Assembly: GCA_000153385.1 (NCBI GenBank) | Contig: CH672374.1 | Coordinates: 349,119-413,118 of the forward strand | DNA: 64,000 bases | Source: Flavobacteria bacterium BBFL7 | GTDB taxonomy: Bacteria; Bacteroidota; Bacteroidia; Flavobacteriales; Flavobacteriaceae | Direction: 5' to 3' | Shown: positions 34,435 through 43,121 of the stretch, one piece after another | How the letters are laid out: the number at the start of each line of letters is the position of its first letter | How positions within the stretch are numbered: the first letter of the stretch is position 1 | Position numbers and translations under genes: made by a program | The notes under the pieces: generated by a model | Seen by the model: the letters and a program-made list of their open reading frames with translations, nothing else | The model's database searches: none | Told to the model about the DNA's origin: nothing

Positions 34435-35060
34435 TATTTATAACAATAACTGAAGATCACATCTCTCTTAGTGATGGTCTCAAAGTTTTTCTAGAACAAG
34501 ATTCTAACATTGAAGTCATAGGAAATGCGCCTAATGGAAAAGAAATGTTAGAAATGCTTAAATATGTAAAACCACAAGTTGTTCTTACAGATATCAATAT
34601 GCCTATTATGAATGGTGTTGAGTTGTGCAAGGCTATAAAAGCAAAACATCCTAGCATTAAAGTCATTGCTTTAAGCATGTATGATAATCCAGGTGCAATT
34701 AAAGAAATGATTGATGCAGGAGCTGATGGATATATACTTAAAATAAGTCCTTTAACTGAGCTTAAGAAAGCGATTGAAAACGTGGCGACTGGTACATCTT
34801 ATTTTGACGCAGCTATAGACATAAAAGAAGTTCATAAAAAAGATGATATAGATAATGTACAGCCTTTATCACGTAGCGAAACAGAAATTTTAAAGCTTAT
34901 AGCATTAGGAAAAACATCTGCTGAAATTGCTGAAGAAAGACAAACTGCAGTCAGTACCGTAGTCAAGCACAGAAAGAATATGATTCATAAATTACAATTA
35001 GAAGGTAAAAATGAATTGTATAAATATGCTCTGCAGCGTTATGGGCATTATAATCAATAA
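34431..35060 (+). CDS. NarL/FixJ-type response regulator
   Basis: 209 residues. Receiver domain with acidic pocket E8/D9, phosphorylation site Asp54 in VLTDINMP and switch residues in ALSMYD and YILKISP, then a LuxR-type HTH (LSRSETEILKLIALGKTSAEIA, TAVSTVVKHRKNMIHKL). It overlaps the kinase gene by 4 bases and is its obvious partner. Target genes are unknown; the esterase gene directly downstream (2-base gap) is a candidate or simply an operon member. Confidence 0.92.
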   Translation: MIFITITEDHISLSDGLKVFLEQDSNIEVIGNAPNGKEMLEMLKYVKPQVVLTDINMPIMNGVELCKAIKAKHPSIKVIALSMYDNPGAIKEMIDAGADGYILKISPLTELKKAIENVATGTSYFDAAIDIKEVHKKDDIDNVQPLSRSETEILKLIALGKTSAEIAEERQTAVSTVVKHRKNMIHKLQLEGKNELYKYALQRYGHYNQ

Positions 35061-35062
35061 TT

Positions 35063-36004
35063 ATGAAGTCGATTCTCTATTATATCCTACTTCTTTTGAT
35101 ATGTACATCTTGTAAAAATCAATCTCCTACTAACGTATTTACACCTGTCGCTGTAACGAACATGGGCATTTTTGAAATCCAAAACCCAATAGTCCAAGAC
35201 ACTATTCTTTATTACAATAATTTTAAATCTAACTATGTCGATCAACGAAATTTAGAAATATGGTTACCTCAAGGATATCCATTAACTAATGTAGATTATA
35301 AATTGCTCTACATGCATGATGGTCAAAATGTATTTAATAAAAGTACTTCCAATTATGGAAAGGCTTGGGAAATAGATGAAAAGATGGATTCATTATCTAT
35401 CATTAACGCAATCCAACCTACAATAGTAGTAACGACATGGTCACATCCTAAAAAGCGTATGAATGAATACATGCCACAACAACCTAAAGAGTTAACTCAG
35501 TCTAAATTTGCAAAATCAGAATTAAAGAAAAAAACTGGTTATGATCAACTATACTCAGATCAGTATTTAAAATTTGTAACAGAAGAGGTTCTCCCTTTTA
35601 TAAATGCAAATTTTCAAGTATCTGAAGAACCTAAAGATAATATCATTATGGGAAGCAGTATGGGTGGACTTATATCTTTATATGCAATGATAGAATATCC
35701 TAATACTTTTGGAAATGCCGGTTGTTTAAGCACACACTGGCCAGTTCCATATTTAGGTGAGGCATTTATAGAAAGTCTACCAGAGACCATACCACAAGCA
35801 AAAAATCATCGTATTTACTTTGATTATGGAACAGAAACGTTAGATAAAGAATATGAGCCGTATCAAAAGCGTGTAGACAGTATGTTTTTGCATAAAGGTT
35901 ATACTGACATTAATTATAAATCACTAAAGTTTGAAGGTCATGAACATGACGAGAACTACTGGAGACGACGTGTTGCTCCTTCTTTAGTCTTTTTACTGAA
36001 TTAA
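35063..36004 (+). CDS. Alpha/beta hydrolase-fold esterase lipoprotein (esterase D family)
   Basis: 313 residues. Lipoprotein signal ending LLLICTSC. The domain LYMHDGQNVFNKS, the nucleophile elbow GSSMGGLISLYAM and the C-terminal HDENYWRRRVAPSLVFLL match the putative esterase family (PF00756). Serine is in GSSMGG; the acid and histidine are probably the Asp/Glu before DKEYEPY and the His in FEGHEHDENYW. It could act on siderophore or feruloyl esters, but the substrate is not determinable. It starts 2 bases after the response regulator gene. Confidence 0.8.
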   Translation: MKSILYYILLLLICTSCKNQSPTNVFTPVAVTNMGIFEIQNPIVQDTILYYNNFKSNYVDQRNLEIWLPQGYPLTNVDYKLLYMHDGQNVFNKSTSNYGKAWEIDEKMDSLSIINAIQPTIVVTTWSHPKKRMNEYMPQQPKELTQSKFAKSELKKKTGYDQLYSDQYLKFVTEEVLPFINANFQVSEEPKDNIIMGSSMGGLISLYAMIEYPNTFGNAGCLSTHWPVPYLGEAFIESLPETIPQAKNHRIYFDYGTETLDKEYEPYQKRVDSMFLHKGYTDINYKSLKFEGHEHDENYWRRRVAPSLVFLLN

Positions 36005-36039
36005 AAATCCCATTTCAATAAAGACATGAAATGGGATTT
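36005..36039. terminator. Bidirectional terminator (esterase gene / TonB receptor gene)
   Basis: A 13-bp perfect stem (AAATCCCATTTCA with TGAAATGGGATTT) with a 9-base loop, between two convergent genes. Confidence 0.8.
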
Positions 36040-36061
36040 AAATTAAAAGGTAAACATTGCA

Positions 36062-38023
36062 CTAAAATTGGTACCTCATTCCTATTTTATAAGTTCTACC
36101 TCTAGTTTGATAACCAAAAAGTTCTTGGAAATCAGTATCAGTCACATTATTTATTCCTGCAAAAAAAGTTGCCGGAATATCTTTTAAACCATATGTAAGG
36201 TCTAAATCTAGTGTATGATAACTACTCAATACTACAGCATCGTTAGTGAAAGTATTGGAATTAAAAAATGAATCACCTCTATCATCATTATATTGATATC
36301 TTAAGGTTACAAAACCTCTAGAAATAGCTTGTACTCTTGCGCTAGCGTTAACTTTATGCTTAGGGATACGACGTAATAAGGATTGATCATTACGCTCTGT
36401 AAAACTATAATTTGCGGTAAGCATTAACTTATCAAACAACGTGGTCTGACCACTGACCTCTACACCTTTGGCCGTTAATTCTTCATCTACATTTTGATAC
36501 TGAGAAATGAAGTTAACAGGATCTATCGTTACAAACTGTACTAGATTATTTTCATCACGCTGGAAAGCACTTACTGTTATAGTACTTTTTCCTTTTGTCC
36601 AAGAAATGCCTGCTTCCATAGTAGTGTTTTCTTCTGGATTAAGTTCTTCATTCCCAAAACCAGCTGCATATAGTTGAAACAGTGATGGCGTTATATAAGC
36701 CGTACTATAACTTCCGTATACTTTAAAACTTGAACTTCCTACATTGAATCTGTATGATGGATTTAAATTATAAACCAACTGTCCATCATAATTGCTATGC
36801 TTATTATACCGAGCACCAGCATTTACATTAAGACCAAAATCACTGATGTACACCACATTTAAATATGGGTCATAAATCTGTGCATTAACATCATCTTTAT
36901 CAGCATTTTGTTCAAAACTAGAACTACCGAATGGGATACTAAAATCCTCATAACGATCTGTTCTAAAATTAAAACCAACTATCGTTTTCAGTGATGAAGT
37001 CTCACTTAAATCAAATGTATACTTATTGTATAAGTCTAACGAATAGCCATCTGCATTATAAAGTGATGGGAAACTACTTCTGTTATCACGACGTGTATGT
37101 GTACTTACGTCAGTATATACGATTTCACCTTTTGTACTATATTTCCAGTTCACATTTGTTCCCCATCGTACTTGTCGGCTATAAGTTTCATTATTGGCAT
37201 CAACTAGTGAGAAATCATCAAATTCAGCAGTGTATTCATCAAATGACACATAACTAGATAGCTTGAAATTTTTCTTATTATCATATCCTATTCTACCTAG
37301 TAAATTGACCCTATTAAAGTCGTCAGACTCATTAGGTGAGGCTCCATCTGCAGCTTCGGCAGCACTTATTCCTCCATTAGTAGCTTGATGATTAAAACCT
37401 AGACCATAGGTCAAACCATTTTTTGCAGTACCTTGTAATTGTACGCTATTTGTAAATTCATCTGGACCATTATTTGCTTGCTCCACACTTTTGTTAGTAC
37501 CTATAAATGAGGCAACTGTTACACGCACACCAGTTTCAGGAGACTTGCGCAGTTTTATATTGATAACAGCTGTACTCGCATTAGCGCCATATAAAGTACT
37601 TGCCGCACCTTTCAATATTTCTATTTCCTCGATTTGATTAAGGTCTACCAGTCTTATATCAAACTCATTGCTGATGTTACTGGCATCATTAACTTGTGCT
37701 CCATTTATTAAAAACGCTACCTGTCTGGTGCTACCACCACGTACAAAATACCCTAGATTTTGCCCAGCATTACTACGTGCTCCATTCATTTCAATACCAG
37801 CATATTGATTTAATAAATCTGCAAGACTTGCAGCACTCTGTGCCTCAATATCAGCTCTGGTAATTTTGATAACAGGCTTACCGCTATCTTTTCTAGTTAA
37901 TTCAAACTTAGAATCTGCACTGATTAGTACCTGATCCAATTTAGTTGCAGTAGAATCTACTTGTGCAATTCCCGACACAGCAGCTACCATCATAGCGCTC
38001 ATGGCAATGATTTTTTTGTTCAT
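36062..38023 (-). CDS. TonB-dependent receptor, BtuB-like (vitamin B12 uptake)
   Basis: 653 residues. Signal peptide MNKKIIAMSAMMVAAVSGIAQ, TonB-box-like start and a plug domain (~45-165; IKITRADIEAQSAASLADLLNQ, YFVRGGSTRQVAFLINGAQVN, EIEILKGAASTLYGANASTAVI). A 22-strand barrel follows and ends with an aromatic residue (KIGMRYQF). Substrate is deduced from context: a cobalamin riboswitch lies in its 5' leader and a BtuFCD-like ABC system is divergent from it. It therefore probably moves cobalamin or a related corrinoid across the outer membrane, powered by TonB. Confidence 0.9.
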   Translation of the reverse strand: MNKKIIAMSAMMVAAVSGIAQVDSTATKLDQVLISADSKFELTRKDSGKPVIKITRADIEAQSAASLADLLNQYAGIEMNGARSNAGQNLGYFVRGGSTRQVAFLINGAQVNDASNISNEFDIRLVDLNQIEEIEILKGAASTLYGANASTAVINIKLRKSPETGVRVTVASFIGTNKSVEQANNGPDEFTNSVQLQGTAKNGLTYGLGFNHQATNGGISAAEAADGASPNESDDFNRVNLLGRIGYDNKKNFKLSSYVSFDEYTAEFDDFSLVDANNETYSRQVRWGTNVNWKYSTKGEIVYTDVSTHTRRDNRSSFPSLYNADGYSLDLYNKYTFDLSETSSLKTIVGFNFRTDRYEDFSIPFGSSSFEQNADKDDVNAQIYDPYLNVVYISDFGLNVNAGARYNKHSNYDGQLVYNLNPSYRFNVGSSSFKVYGSYSTAYITPSLFQLYAAGFGNEELNPEENTTMEAGISWTKGKSTITVSAFQRDENNLVQFVTIDPVNFISQYQNVDEELTAKGVEVSGQTTLFDKLMLTANYSFTERNDQSLLRRIPKHKVNASARVQAISRGFVTLRYQYNDDRGDSFFNSNTFTNDAVVLSSYHTLDLDLTYGLKDIPATFFAGINNVTDTDFQELFGYQTRGRTYKIGMRYQF

Positions 38024-38131
38024 TTTAATGATTTTAAATACGGGAATAAAATAGAGAAATCACTTTAAGCACGAGATTAATGATAATCACATAGAATATG
38101 ATATTACATTAAAGCACTTAAAAGACTCGCC

Positions 38132-38148
38132 ACCTTTATCCCGAAGGT
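38132..38148 (-). promoter_or_regulatory. Hairpin between the riboswitch and the receptor gene
   Basis: ACCTT/AAGGT stem with a 7-base loop (38132-38148), just downstream of the aptamer on the minus strand, about 110 bases before the start codon. It may be part of the expression platform; no T-run follows, so control by RNA folding around translation or by early RNA processing is more likely than termination. Confidence 0.35.
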
Positions 38149-38164
38149 TAACAATTAGTTTGTG

Positions 38165-38325
38165 TAAGCTGGCAGGTCTCCTGACTTATTTATTTCTATC
38201 GCCTTCCCAAGTCTAAGACTCAGTGACCTATGATAGAAATCTCGATGAGACATCTTCTTTAAAGATGTAAACTTTACAGTTGCGGGAACAGTTCTAGATT
38301 CACACTAGATTCCCTTTTAATCCTA
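38165..38325 (-). ncRNA. Cobalamin riboswitch
   Basis: Read on the minus strand: GGGAAT near the 5' end (38314-38309), then a GTGAATC segment, CTGTTCCCGCAACTGT, an arm ending in GGTCACTGAGTC, CTTGGGAAGGC, and AGTCAGGAGACCTGCC (38186-38171). These are the successive conserved blocks of the AdoCbl/cobalamin aptamer (the B12 box in the 3' half) in the right order. It precedes a BtuB-like receptor gene, the classic target. Cobalamin binding would switch off expression. Confidence 0.9.
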
Positions 38326-38341
38326 TAATCTTCATATATCT

Positions 38342-38357
38342 CGCTTTCGCGAAAGCG
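38342..38357. repeat. Palindromic repeat, copy 8 (16 bp)
   Basis: CGCTTTCGCGAAAGCG in the divergent region between the cobalamin riboswitch and the ABC substrate-binding gene. Confidence 0.95.
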
Positions 38358-38408
38358 TAATCCAACTAGAGAAACCAATTTTACACGGCAAATGTATGCT
38401 AATAATAG

Positions 38409-38416
38409 TATTTTTG
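38409..38416 (+). promoter_or_regulatory. -7 promoter box of the BtuFCD-like operon
   Basis: TATTTTTG is a perfect TAnnTTTG and ends 8 bases before the ATG at 38424, so the mRNA would start at or next to the start codon. There is no room for a riboswitch on this side, so the ABC genes are not controlled by the aptamer. Confidence 0.5.
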
Positions 38417-38423
38417 AGGCTCT

Positions 38424-39581
38424 ATGAAGAACATATATTTTCTCTTATTTTCATTATTGTTAATCTCATCGTGTAAAAACAATGAAAGCTCAACTACTAA
38501 AGAAAAAGTAAAGGTATCTAAAGATGATTACACAAATGTAGAAGTGAAATATGCCACTGGTTTTGTAATCAACTCTACAGAAACTGGATATTACATTTCC
38601 ATCAATAATCCATGGCCAGAAGCAGATCTTGAATATTCTTTTAAACTAGTTAAGGGTTCATCAACTAGTGAGCGCCTGCCAGAACCTGATGCATCCCAAA
38701 TCATTAACATACCACTACAAAAAATCATACTGAGCTCTACAACTCACATTCCACCAGTTGTTTTGCTTCAGGAACAGTCTTCTATTATAGGTTTCCCTGG
38801 TACAGATTACATCAGTGACTCTAGTGTAAGAGCATTGATAGATGATGGTAAAATTGAAGAACTGGGACAAAATCAGACTATCAGCGTTGAAAAAGTAGTG
38901 ACCATGCAGCCAGATCTAGTGATGGGATATGGCATTGATGGTGATAATCCAGTTTATGAATCAATTCAAAGAGCTGGAATACCGGTTATATACAATGGTG
39001 ACTGGATAGAGAAACATCCTTTAGGAAAAGCTGAATGGATTAAATTATTTGGTGTCTTATATGGTAAAGAAAAAGAGGCCAATCGTATTTTTAAAGAAAT
39101 TGAGAAAGAATATCTTGAGACCAAAAAGCTTGCTCAAGCCTTTGAATCACCTAGTGTAATCGCTGGAGCCACATGGAAAGATACCTGGTATCTACCTTAT
39201 GGAAACTCGTGGCAAGGAAAAATAATTGCAGATGCACATGGTGATTATGTCTATTCTAATACGACAGGAACTGGTTCTTTATCATATAATGTAGAACGTG
39301 TCCTTACAGATGCACACAATGCAGACATATGGATAGCACCTGGACAGTATACCAGCTATAAAGCCATGAAGGAAGATAATAGTGCTTACAGCCAGTTTGA
39401 TGCCTTTAAAAACAGAAAGGTCTATACCTTTGCACTTAATGTAGGTGCACGTGGTGGTGTTACATATTATGAAGAAGCTTCTATGAGACCTGATTTGGTT
39501 TTAAAAGATTTGGTTAAAATATTGCATCCTAATAGCTTACCACAACATCAACTCTATTTTTTTAAGCCACTTAACGATTGA
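38424..39581 (+). CDS. ABC transporter substrate-binding lipoprotein, BtuF-like
   Basis: 385 residues. Lipoprotein signal MKNIYFLLFSLLLISSCKN. A 75-residue beta-rich lead-in precedes the helical-backbone metal-receptor fold (IILSSTTHIPPVVLLQEQ, IGFPGTDY, VEKVVTMQPDLVMGYG, GIPVIYNGDWIEKHPLGKAEWIKLFG, and AGATWKDTWYLPYGNSW). This class binds cobalamin, heme or siderophores. The neighbouring riboswitch-controlled receptor favours cobalamin. Its stop codon overlaps the TTG start of the permease gene. Confidence 0.82.
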   Translation: MKNIYFLLFSLLLISSCKNNESSTTKEKVKVSKDDYTNVEVKYATGFVINSTETGYYISINNPWPEADLEYSFKLVKGSSTSERLPEPDASQIINIPLQKIILSSTTHIPPVVLLQEQSSIIGFPGTDYISDSSVRALIDDGKIEELGQNQTISVEKVVTMQPDLVMGYGIDGDNPVYESIQRAGIPVIYNGDWIEKHPLGKAEWIKLFGVLYGKEKEANRIFKEIEKEYLETKKLAQAFESPSVIAGATWKDTWYLPYGNSWQGKIIADAHGDYVYSNTTGTGSLSYNVERVLTDAHNADIWIAPGQYTSYKAMKEDNSAYSQFDAFKNRKVYTFALNVGARGGVTYYEEASMRPDLVLKDLVKILHPNSLPQHQLYFFKPLND

Positions 39582-40579
39582 AAAATAAGGTCCTTTTTTT
39601 ATTAGTCATAGCTGTTGTTGTGCTATTTATAGCAGACATATGCCTGGGCACGGTATTTATTAAACCGCACAAGATTTGGGATGTTTTATTAGGCAATAAT
39701 ACTAACGCTTCAGAAAATTATATCATTACCCAAATGCGCTTACCGCGTGCTGTTATGGCCATTTTAACAGGTGCTGGACTTGCGATTGCTGGATTATTGA
39801 TGCAAACCCTTTTTAGAAATCCGCTAGCAGGACCTTTTGTTTTGGGAATATCATCTGGTGCAGGATTAGGTGTTGCATTAGTCGTAATGGGAAGTGCTGT
39901 ATTAGGGATAAGTGCTGTGTCAGGATTAGGACTGGTAACGGCTAGCATTATAGGTAGTGTACTGGTTATGATGCTTATTATAATGATGTCCTTACGTATT
40001 AAAGATACCATGGGATTGCTTATTGTAGGATTGATGGTGGGAAGTTTAAGTAGTGCAGTAGTAGGTATCTTATCTTACTTTAGTTCTAGCGAACAGTTAA
40101 AACGTTATGTTTTTTGGTCTTTAGGTAGTTTAGGTAATCTTGAATGGGAGAACATTTTAATTCTGGCGTTTATTTTATTGATTTCCAGCTTGCTAGTAAT
40201 TCTTATATTAAAACCACTCAATGCGATGTTGTTGGGAGAAACCTATGCACGCAGTTTAGGGATTAATATAAAAACTACACGATGGATCATTATTATCATA
40301 ACTAGTCTACTAGCTGGTAGTATCACTGCATTTGCAGGTCCTATCGCATTTATAGGACTTGCGGTACCTCATCTAGCACGATTATTATTACCTACGGTTA
40401 ATCATAAAATATTACTACCTACCGCTGTGTTGTTAGGTGCTTCACTCCTATTAGCTTGTGATATCATATCACAATTACCATTTTCTAATTACTCGTTACC
40501 CATTAATGCAGTAACCTCACTAATAGGCGCGCCATTAGTAATTTGGCTTATCTTAAGAAAACGTAATTTACATTTCTGA
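39578..40579 (+). CDS. FecCD-family ABC permease, BtuC-like
   Basis: 333 residues, 9-10 membrane segments. TTG start at 39578, overlapping the upstream stop codon. RLPRAVMAILTGAGLAIAGLLMQTLFRNPLAGP is the classic FecCD N-terminal block, with WSLGSLGN, GPIAFIGLAVPHLARLLLP and PFSNYSLPINAVTSLIGAPLVIWLIL after it. Inner-membrane channel for cobalamin or a related corrinoid or metal complex. Overlaps the ATPase gene by a single base. Confidence 0.88.
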   Translation: MKNKVLFLLVIAVVVLFIADICLGTVFIKPHKIWDVLLGNNTNASENYIITQMRLPRAVMAILTGAGLAIAGLLMQTLFRNPLAGPFVLGISSGAGLGVALVVMGSAVLGISAVSGLGLVTASIIGSVLVMMLIIMMSLRIKDTMGLLIVGLMVGSLSSAVVGILSYFSSSEQLKRYVFWSLGSLGNLEWENILILAFILLISSLLVILILKPLNAMLLGETYARSLGINIKTTRWIIIIITSLLAGSITAFAGPIAFIGLAVPHLARLLLPTVNHKILLPTAVLLGASLLLACDIISQLPFSNYSLPINAVTSLIGAPLVIWLILRKRNLHF

Positions 40580-41358
40580 TGATACGTTTACAACATATAG
40601 AAATAGGTTATGGTCACTGTGTAATAGCACAAAGTGAAGAAGATATCGCTTGCGCGAAAGGTAAATTTATCACCTTATTAGGTGCTAATGGAACAGGTAA
40701 ATCTACTTTGCTACGTGCTATTTCTAACAATCAACATGTAATTAAAGGCACTATTTACATAAACAACACTAACATAATTAATATTAGTGATTTAGATAAA
40801 TCAAAATCTATTGCTGTTGTTCTTACGAATCGTGAGTTCAGTCAATTCTTAACTGTTGAAGAAATCTTATATTTAAGTCGTGCACCATACACTAATTTTT
40901 TAGGAAAGCTTACACCATCAGATATCGCTTTTGTGGAAGAAATCATGACTGATTTTGAGATCTTAAAAATGAGGTCGCGTAGGCTATCAACGTTAAGTGA
41001 TGGACAATTACAACGCGTACTTATCGCAAGAGCATTAGTTCAAGACACACCTTATATTTTAATGGATGAGCCTACCAGTCATCTTGATGTACATCACAAA
41101 GCAGAAATCTTGCTAAAACTTAGAGACTATTGCCATCAACATCACAAGTGTATCATATTCTCTAGTCATGAGTTGAGTATTGCTTTAGCTCTATCAGACG
41201 AAGTGATTGCTATCCATGATTTAAAACTTACACATCAAAGTAAAGACGATTTCATTGCGTCTGATATGCTATTAAAAATGTTCCCGTCACCATTGCTAGA
41301 TTTTAAAGATGGTTTATTGGGATTGAAAATAAACGATGATAAATCTAAAACATCATAA
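40579..41358 (+). CDS. ABC transporter ATP-binding protein, BtuD-like
   Basis: 259 residues. Walker A GANGTGKST, Q-loop in VVLTNREFSQFLT, signature LSDGQLQRVLIARAL, Walker B YILMDEPTSHLD and switch His in FSSHELS. It powers the FecCD-type permease encoded just before it. The degenerate palindrome copy 14 lies in its first 30 codons (DIACAKGK). Confidence 0.9.
   Translation: MIRLQHIEIGYGHCVIAQSEEDIACAKGKFITLLGANGTGKSTLLRAISNNQHVIKGTIYINNTNIINISDLDKSKSIAVVLTNREFSQFLTVEEILYLSRAPYTNFLGKLTPSDIAFVEEIMTDFEILKMRSRRLSTLSDGQLQRVLIARALVQDTPYILMDEPTSHLDVHHKAEILLKLRDYCHQHHKCIIFSSHELSIALALSDEVIAIHDLKLTHQSKDDFIASDMLLKMFPSPLLDFKDGLLGLKINDDKSKTS
40647..40661. repeat. Degenerate palindromic repeat, copy 14
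   Basis: CGCTTGCGCGAAAGG matches the 16-bp palindrome at 13 of 16 aligned positions. It lies in the BtuD-like gene and may be a decayed copy or chance resemblance. Confidence 0.35.
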
Positions 41359-41404
41359 TTCTAAATTTTTGGATCTTTTACAACGACTTTATAAATTCTA
41401 GTAT

Positions 41405-41869
41405 ATGAAAAAACTAATTACGTTAATAATACTTACCATCACCTTAATAAGCTGTGATAGCATTACAGGAGAAGAAATAGGTAGACTAGCTATTAATGAA
41501 GTAAGCACTGGAAAGGATCATAAAATTTTAAAAGAATTTACAATAGACCTGAAAAAAGGTGATGAAATTGGCATATGGTCTGATATGGATATACAATATA
41601 CTGGTGAGGTTACTTTAACCTTTAAGTTGACGATGTTTAAGAATAGTAAAAGAATCGCCACCATAGATATCGATCCTACTGATAAATACATCACTATAGG
41701 AGAAATGCAAAAGAGTATAAACGGTAAAACAGACTGGAGTTTTACAGGAAAAAATACGTCTTTAACTATAGATGATGATGCTACTTACACATTTAAAGGA
41801 ATTCTAGTAGCAACAAAAAATTCTACATTACAAATTAATCAAGCTGAAGTTATTTTTAAAAGGAGTTAG
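41405..41869 (+). CDS. Putative lipoprotein of unknown function
   Basis: 154 residues. Lipoprotein signal MKKLITLIILTITLISC with Cys17. The remainder has alternating polar/hydrophobic strands (DEIGIWSDMDIQYTGEVTLTFKLTMF, TYTFKGILVATKNSTLQINQAEVIFK), suggesting a small beta-sandwich. I do not recognise a family. It is 46 bases downstream of the BtuFCD-like genes but has no evident link to them. Confidence 0.6.
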   Translation: MKKLITLIILTITLISCDSITGEEIGRLAINEVSTGKDHKILKEFTIDLKKGDEIGIWSDMDIQYTGEVTLTFKLTMFKNSKRIATIDIDPTDKYITIGEMQKSINGKTDWSFTGKNTSLTIDDDATYTFKGILVATKNSTLQINQAEVIFKRS

Positions 41870-41938
41870 CATAACATCGAGCTTAATAACGCTTTTAATA
41901 TTCTTCTAGAGTTTTACGGAACGATAAACAAACTAAGA

Positions 41939-42191
41939 ATGAGTTATGAAGGATTCAGATTGATCTTTACATTTTTAATACTTCTAGTACTCACTAGTTG
42001 TAACCTTAATAACTTTAAAGAAAAAGCTAGATAATGGCTATGAACTAGACTTAACCACTGGATGGATAGGTAAACCTAAAGAATTAAGCTATCCAGATAA
42101 ATTTTGGAAAGGACTCGGATTAGTAAAGTCTAATATGAAAAAGATGTCGCAAGAACAGGTTTTAATTGAACTACAATTCTTTTCAATTTAG
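41939..42191 (+). pseudogene. Frameshifted small lipoprotein gene
   Basis: From the ATG at 41939 the first frame gives a lipoprotein signal (LIFTFLILLVLTSC) and NLNNFKE, then stops at 42034. A different frame, open from the A-run at 42021-42025 to the TAG at 42191, continues with a plausible sequence (KLDNGYELDLTTGWIGKPKE, then SYPDKFWKGLG and MSQEQVLIELQF). Removing one A joins them into an ~83-residue lipoprotein. So the gene has a +1 frameshift, either real decay or a homopolymer sequencing error. Family unknown. Confidence 0.5.
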
Positions 42192-42211
42192 AATTTCATT
42201 AAATTAGATTC

Positions 42212-42670
42212 ATGAATAGAGACAAAAAACCATTGTATCGAAAAGTCAACACACGAGCAAGAGGTGTTATTCACAATTTTGGAAGTGATTTTAAATATTC
42301 TAGAAATAAAAAGCGAGAAACTGTAGAACAGACCAAAGGCTCTATGCACGGTAAAAAAGAAAGAGGACTTGATTACACTCCTTTATTTAGATTTTTACTA
42401 TCCAAGGTCGGAAAGAACTGGGATGATATATTTAGTGAGGCGAGTTCAAGACTAGATAAGACAGAACCCATATTTTGGATTGTGGCACTAGATGTAAATG
42501 AGAAAGAAGAATTTGTAAGAACTGGAGAGTCCTCTTTTTTCTCTGGATTGTATGTGGATGAGGAGAATAAATTGCAATTAACCAATCCAGAATTAATAGC
42601 TAAGGATATGATACCTTACTGTAATTGTTGCACGCATACTTTAAATGGAAAAGTATTTGGTACCGAATAA
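42212..42670 (+). CDS. Conserved hypothetical protein with C-terminal Cys cluster
   Basis: 152 residues, no signal peptide, cytoplasmic. Notable segments: RARGVIHNFGSDFKYSRN, SMHGKKERGLDYTPLFRFLL, WDDIFSEASSRLDKTEPIFW and a C-terminal CNCCTHTLNG that could bind a metal ion with nearby histidines. I believe similar proteins occur in other Bacteroidota, but no function is assigned to them that I know of. Codon pattern and length suggest a real gene. The next gene starts 74 bases downstream. Confidence 0.65.
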   Translation: MNRDKKPLYRKVNTRARGVIHNFGSDFKYSRNKKRETVEQTKGSMHGKKERGLDYTPLFRFLLSKVGKNWDDIFSEASSRLDKTEPIFWIVALDVNEKEEFVRTGESSFFSGLYVDEENKLQLTNPELIAKDMIPYCNCCTHTLNGKVFGTE

Positions 42671-42744
42671 AGCTTTTAAATAAATTATCTCTTGATGTCA
42701 ATGTCCATTTCTTGACGATTAATCACGTAACAAAATACCCAACC

Positions 42745-43113
42745 ATGAAAGTAACAGCTGAAAAGAATAAGAAAGTAGCCCAAATGATTTTTGGGTCTGT
42801 TTATCCACACTACTTGAGTAGAATAGAAAAAAATGGTAGAACTAAGGAAGAATTAGATCAGGTAATAGAATGGCTCACTGGTTATGATGCAAATCGTGTT
42901 CAAAACTTGATTGATGAAAAAGCAACCTTTGAAACCTTTTATAAAGAAGCAAACATGCATCCCAACGCTCACTTAATTAAAGGCGTTATTTGTGGATACC
43001 GTATTGAGGATATTGAAGATGATTTTCTAATCTATAGACAATGTAGATATTTAGACAAATTAGTGGATGAACTTGCCAAAGGACGCAAAATGGAAAAAAT
43101 CATGCGTAAATAA
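42745..43113 (+). CDS. DUF2200 domain protein
   Basis: 122 residues from the ATG at 42745 (MKVTAEKNKKVAQMIFGSVYP). The frame is open upstream to 42625, but that overlaps the preceding gene and does not look like protein. HYLSRIEKNGRTKEELDQVI, EWLTGYDANRVQNLIDEKAT and GVICGYRIEDIEDDFLIYRQ are the DUF2200 blocks. A small alpha-helical protein of unknown function that occurs in many bacteria. Confidence 0.88.
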   Translation: MKVTAEKNKKVAQMIFGSVYPHYLSRIEKNGRTKEELDQVIEWLTGYDANRVQNLIDEKATFETFYKEANMHPNAHLIKGVICGYRIEDIEDDFLIYRQCRYLDKLVDELAKGRKMEKIMRK

Positions 43114-43121
43114 TTCTATCC

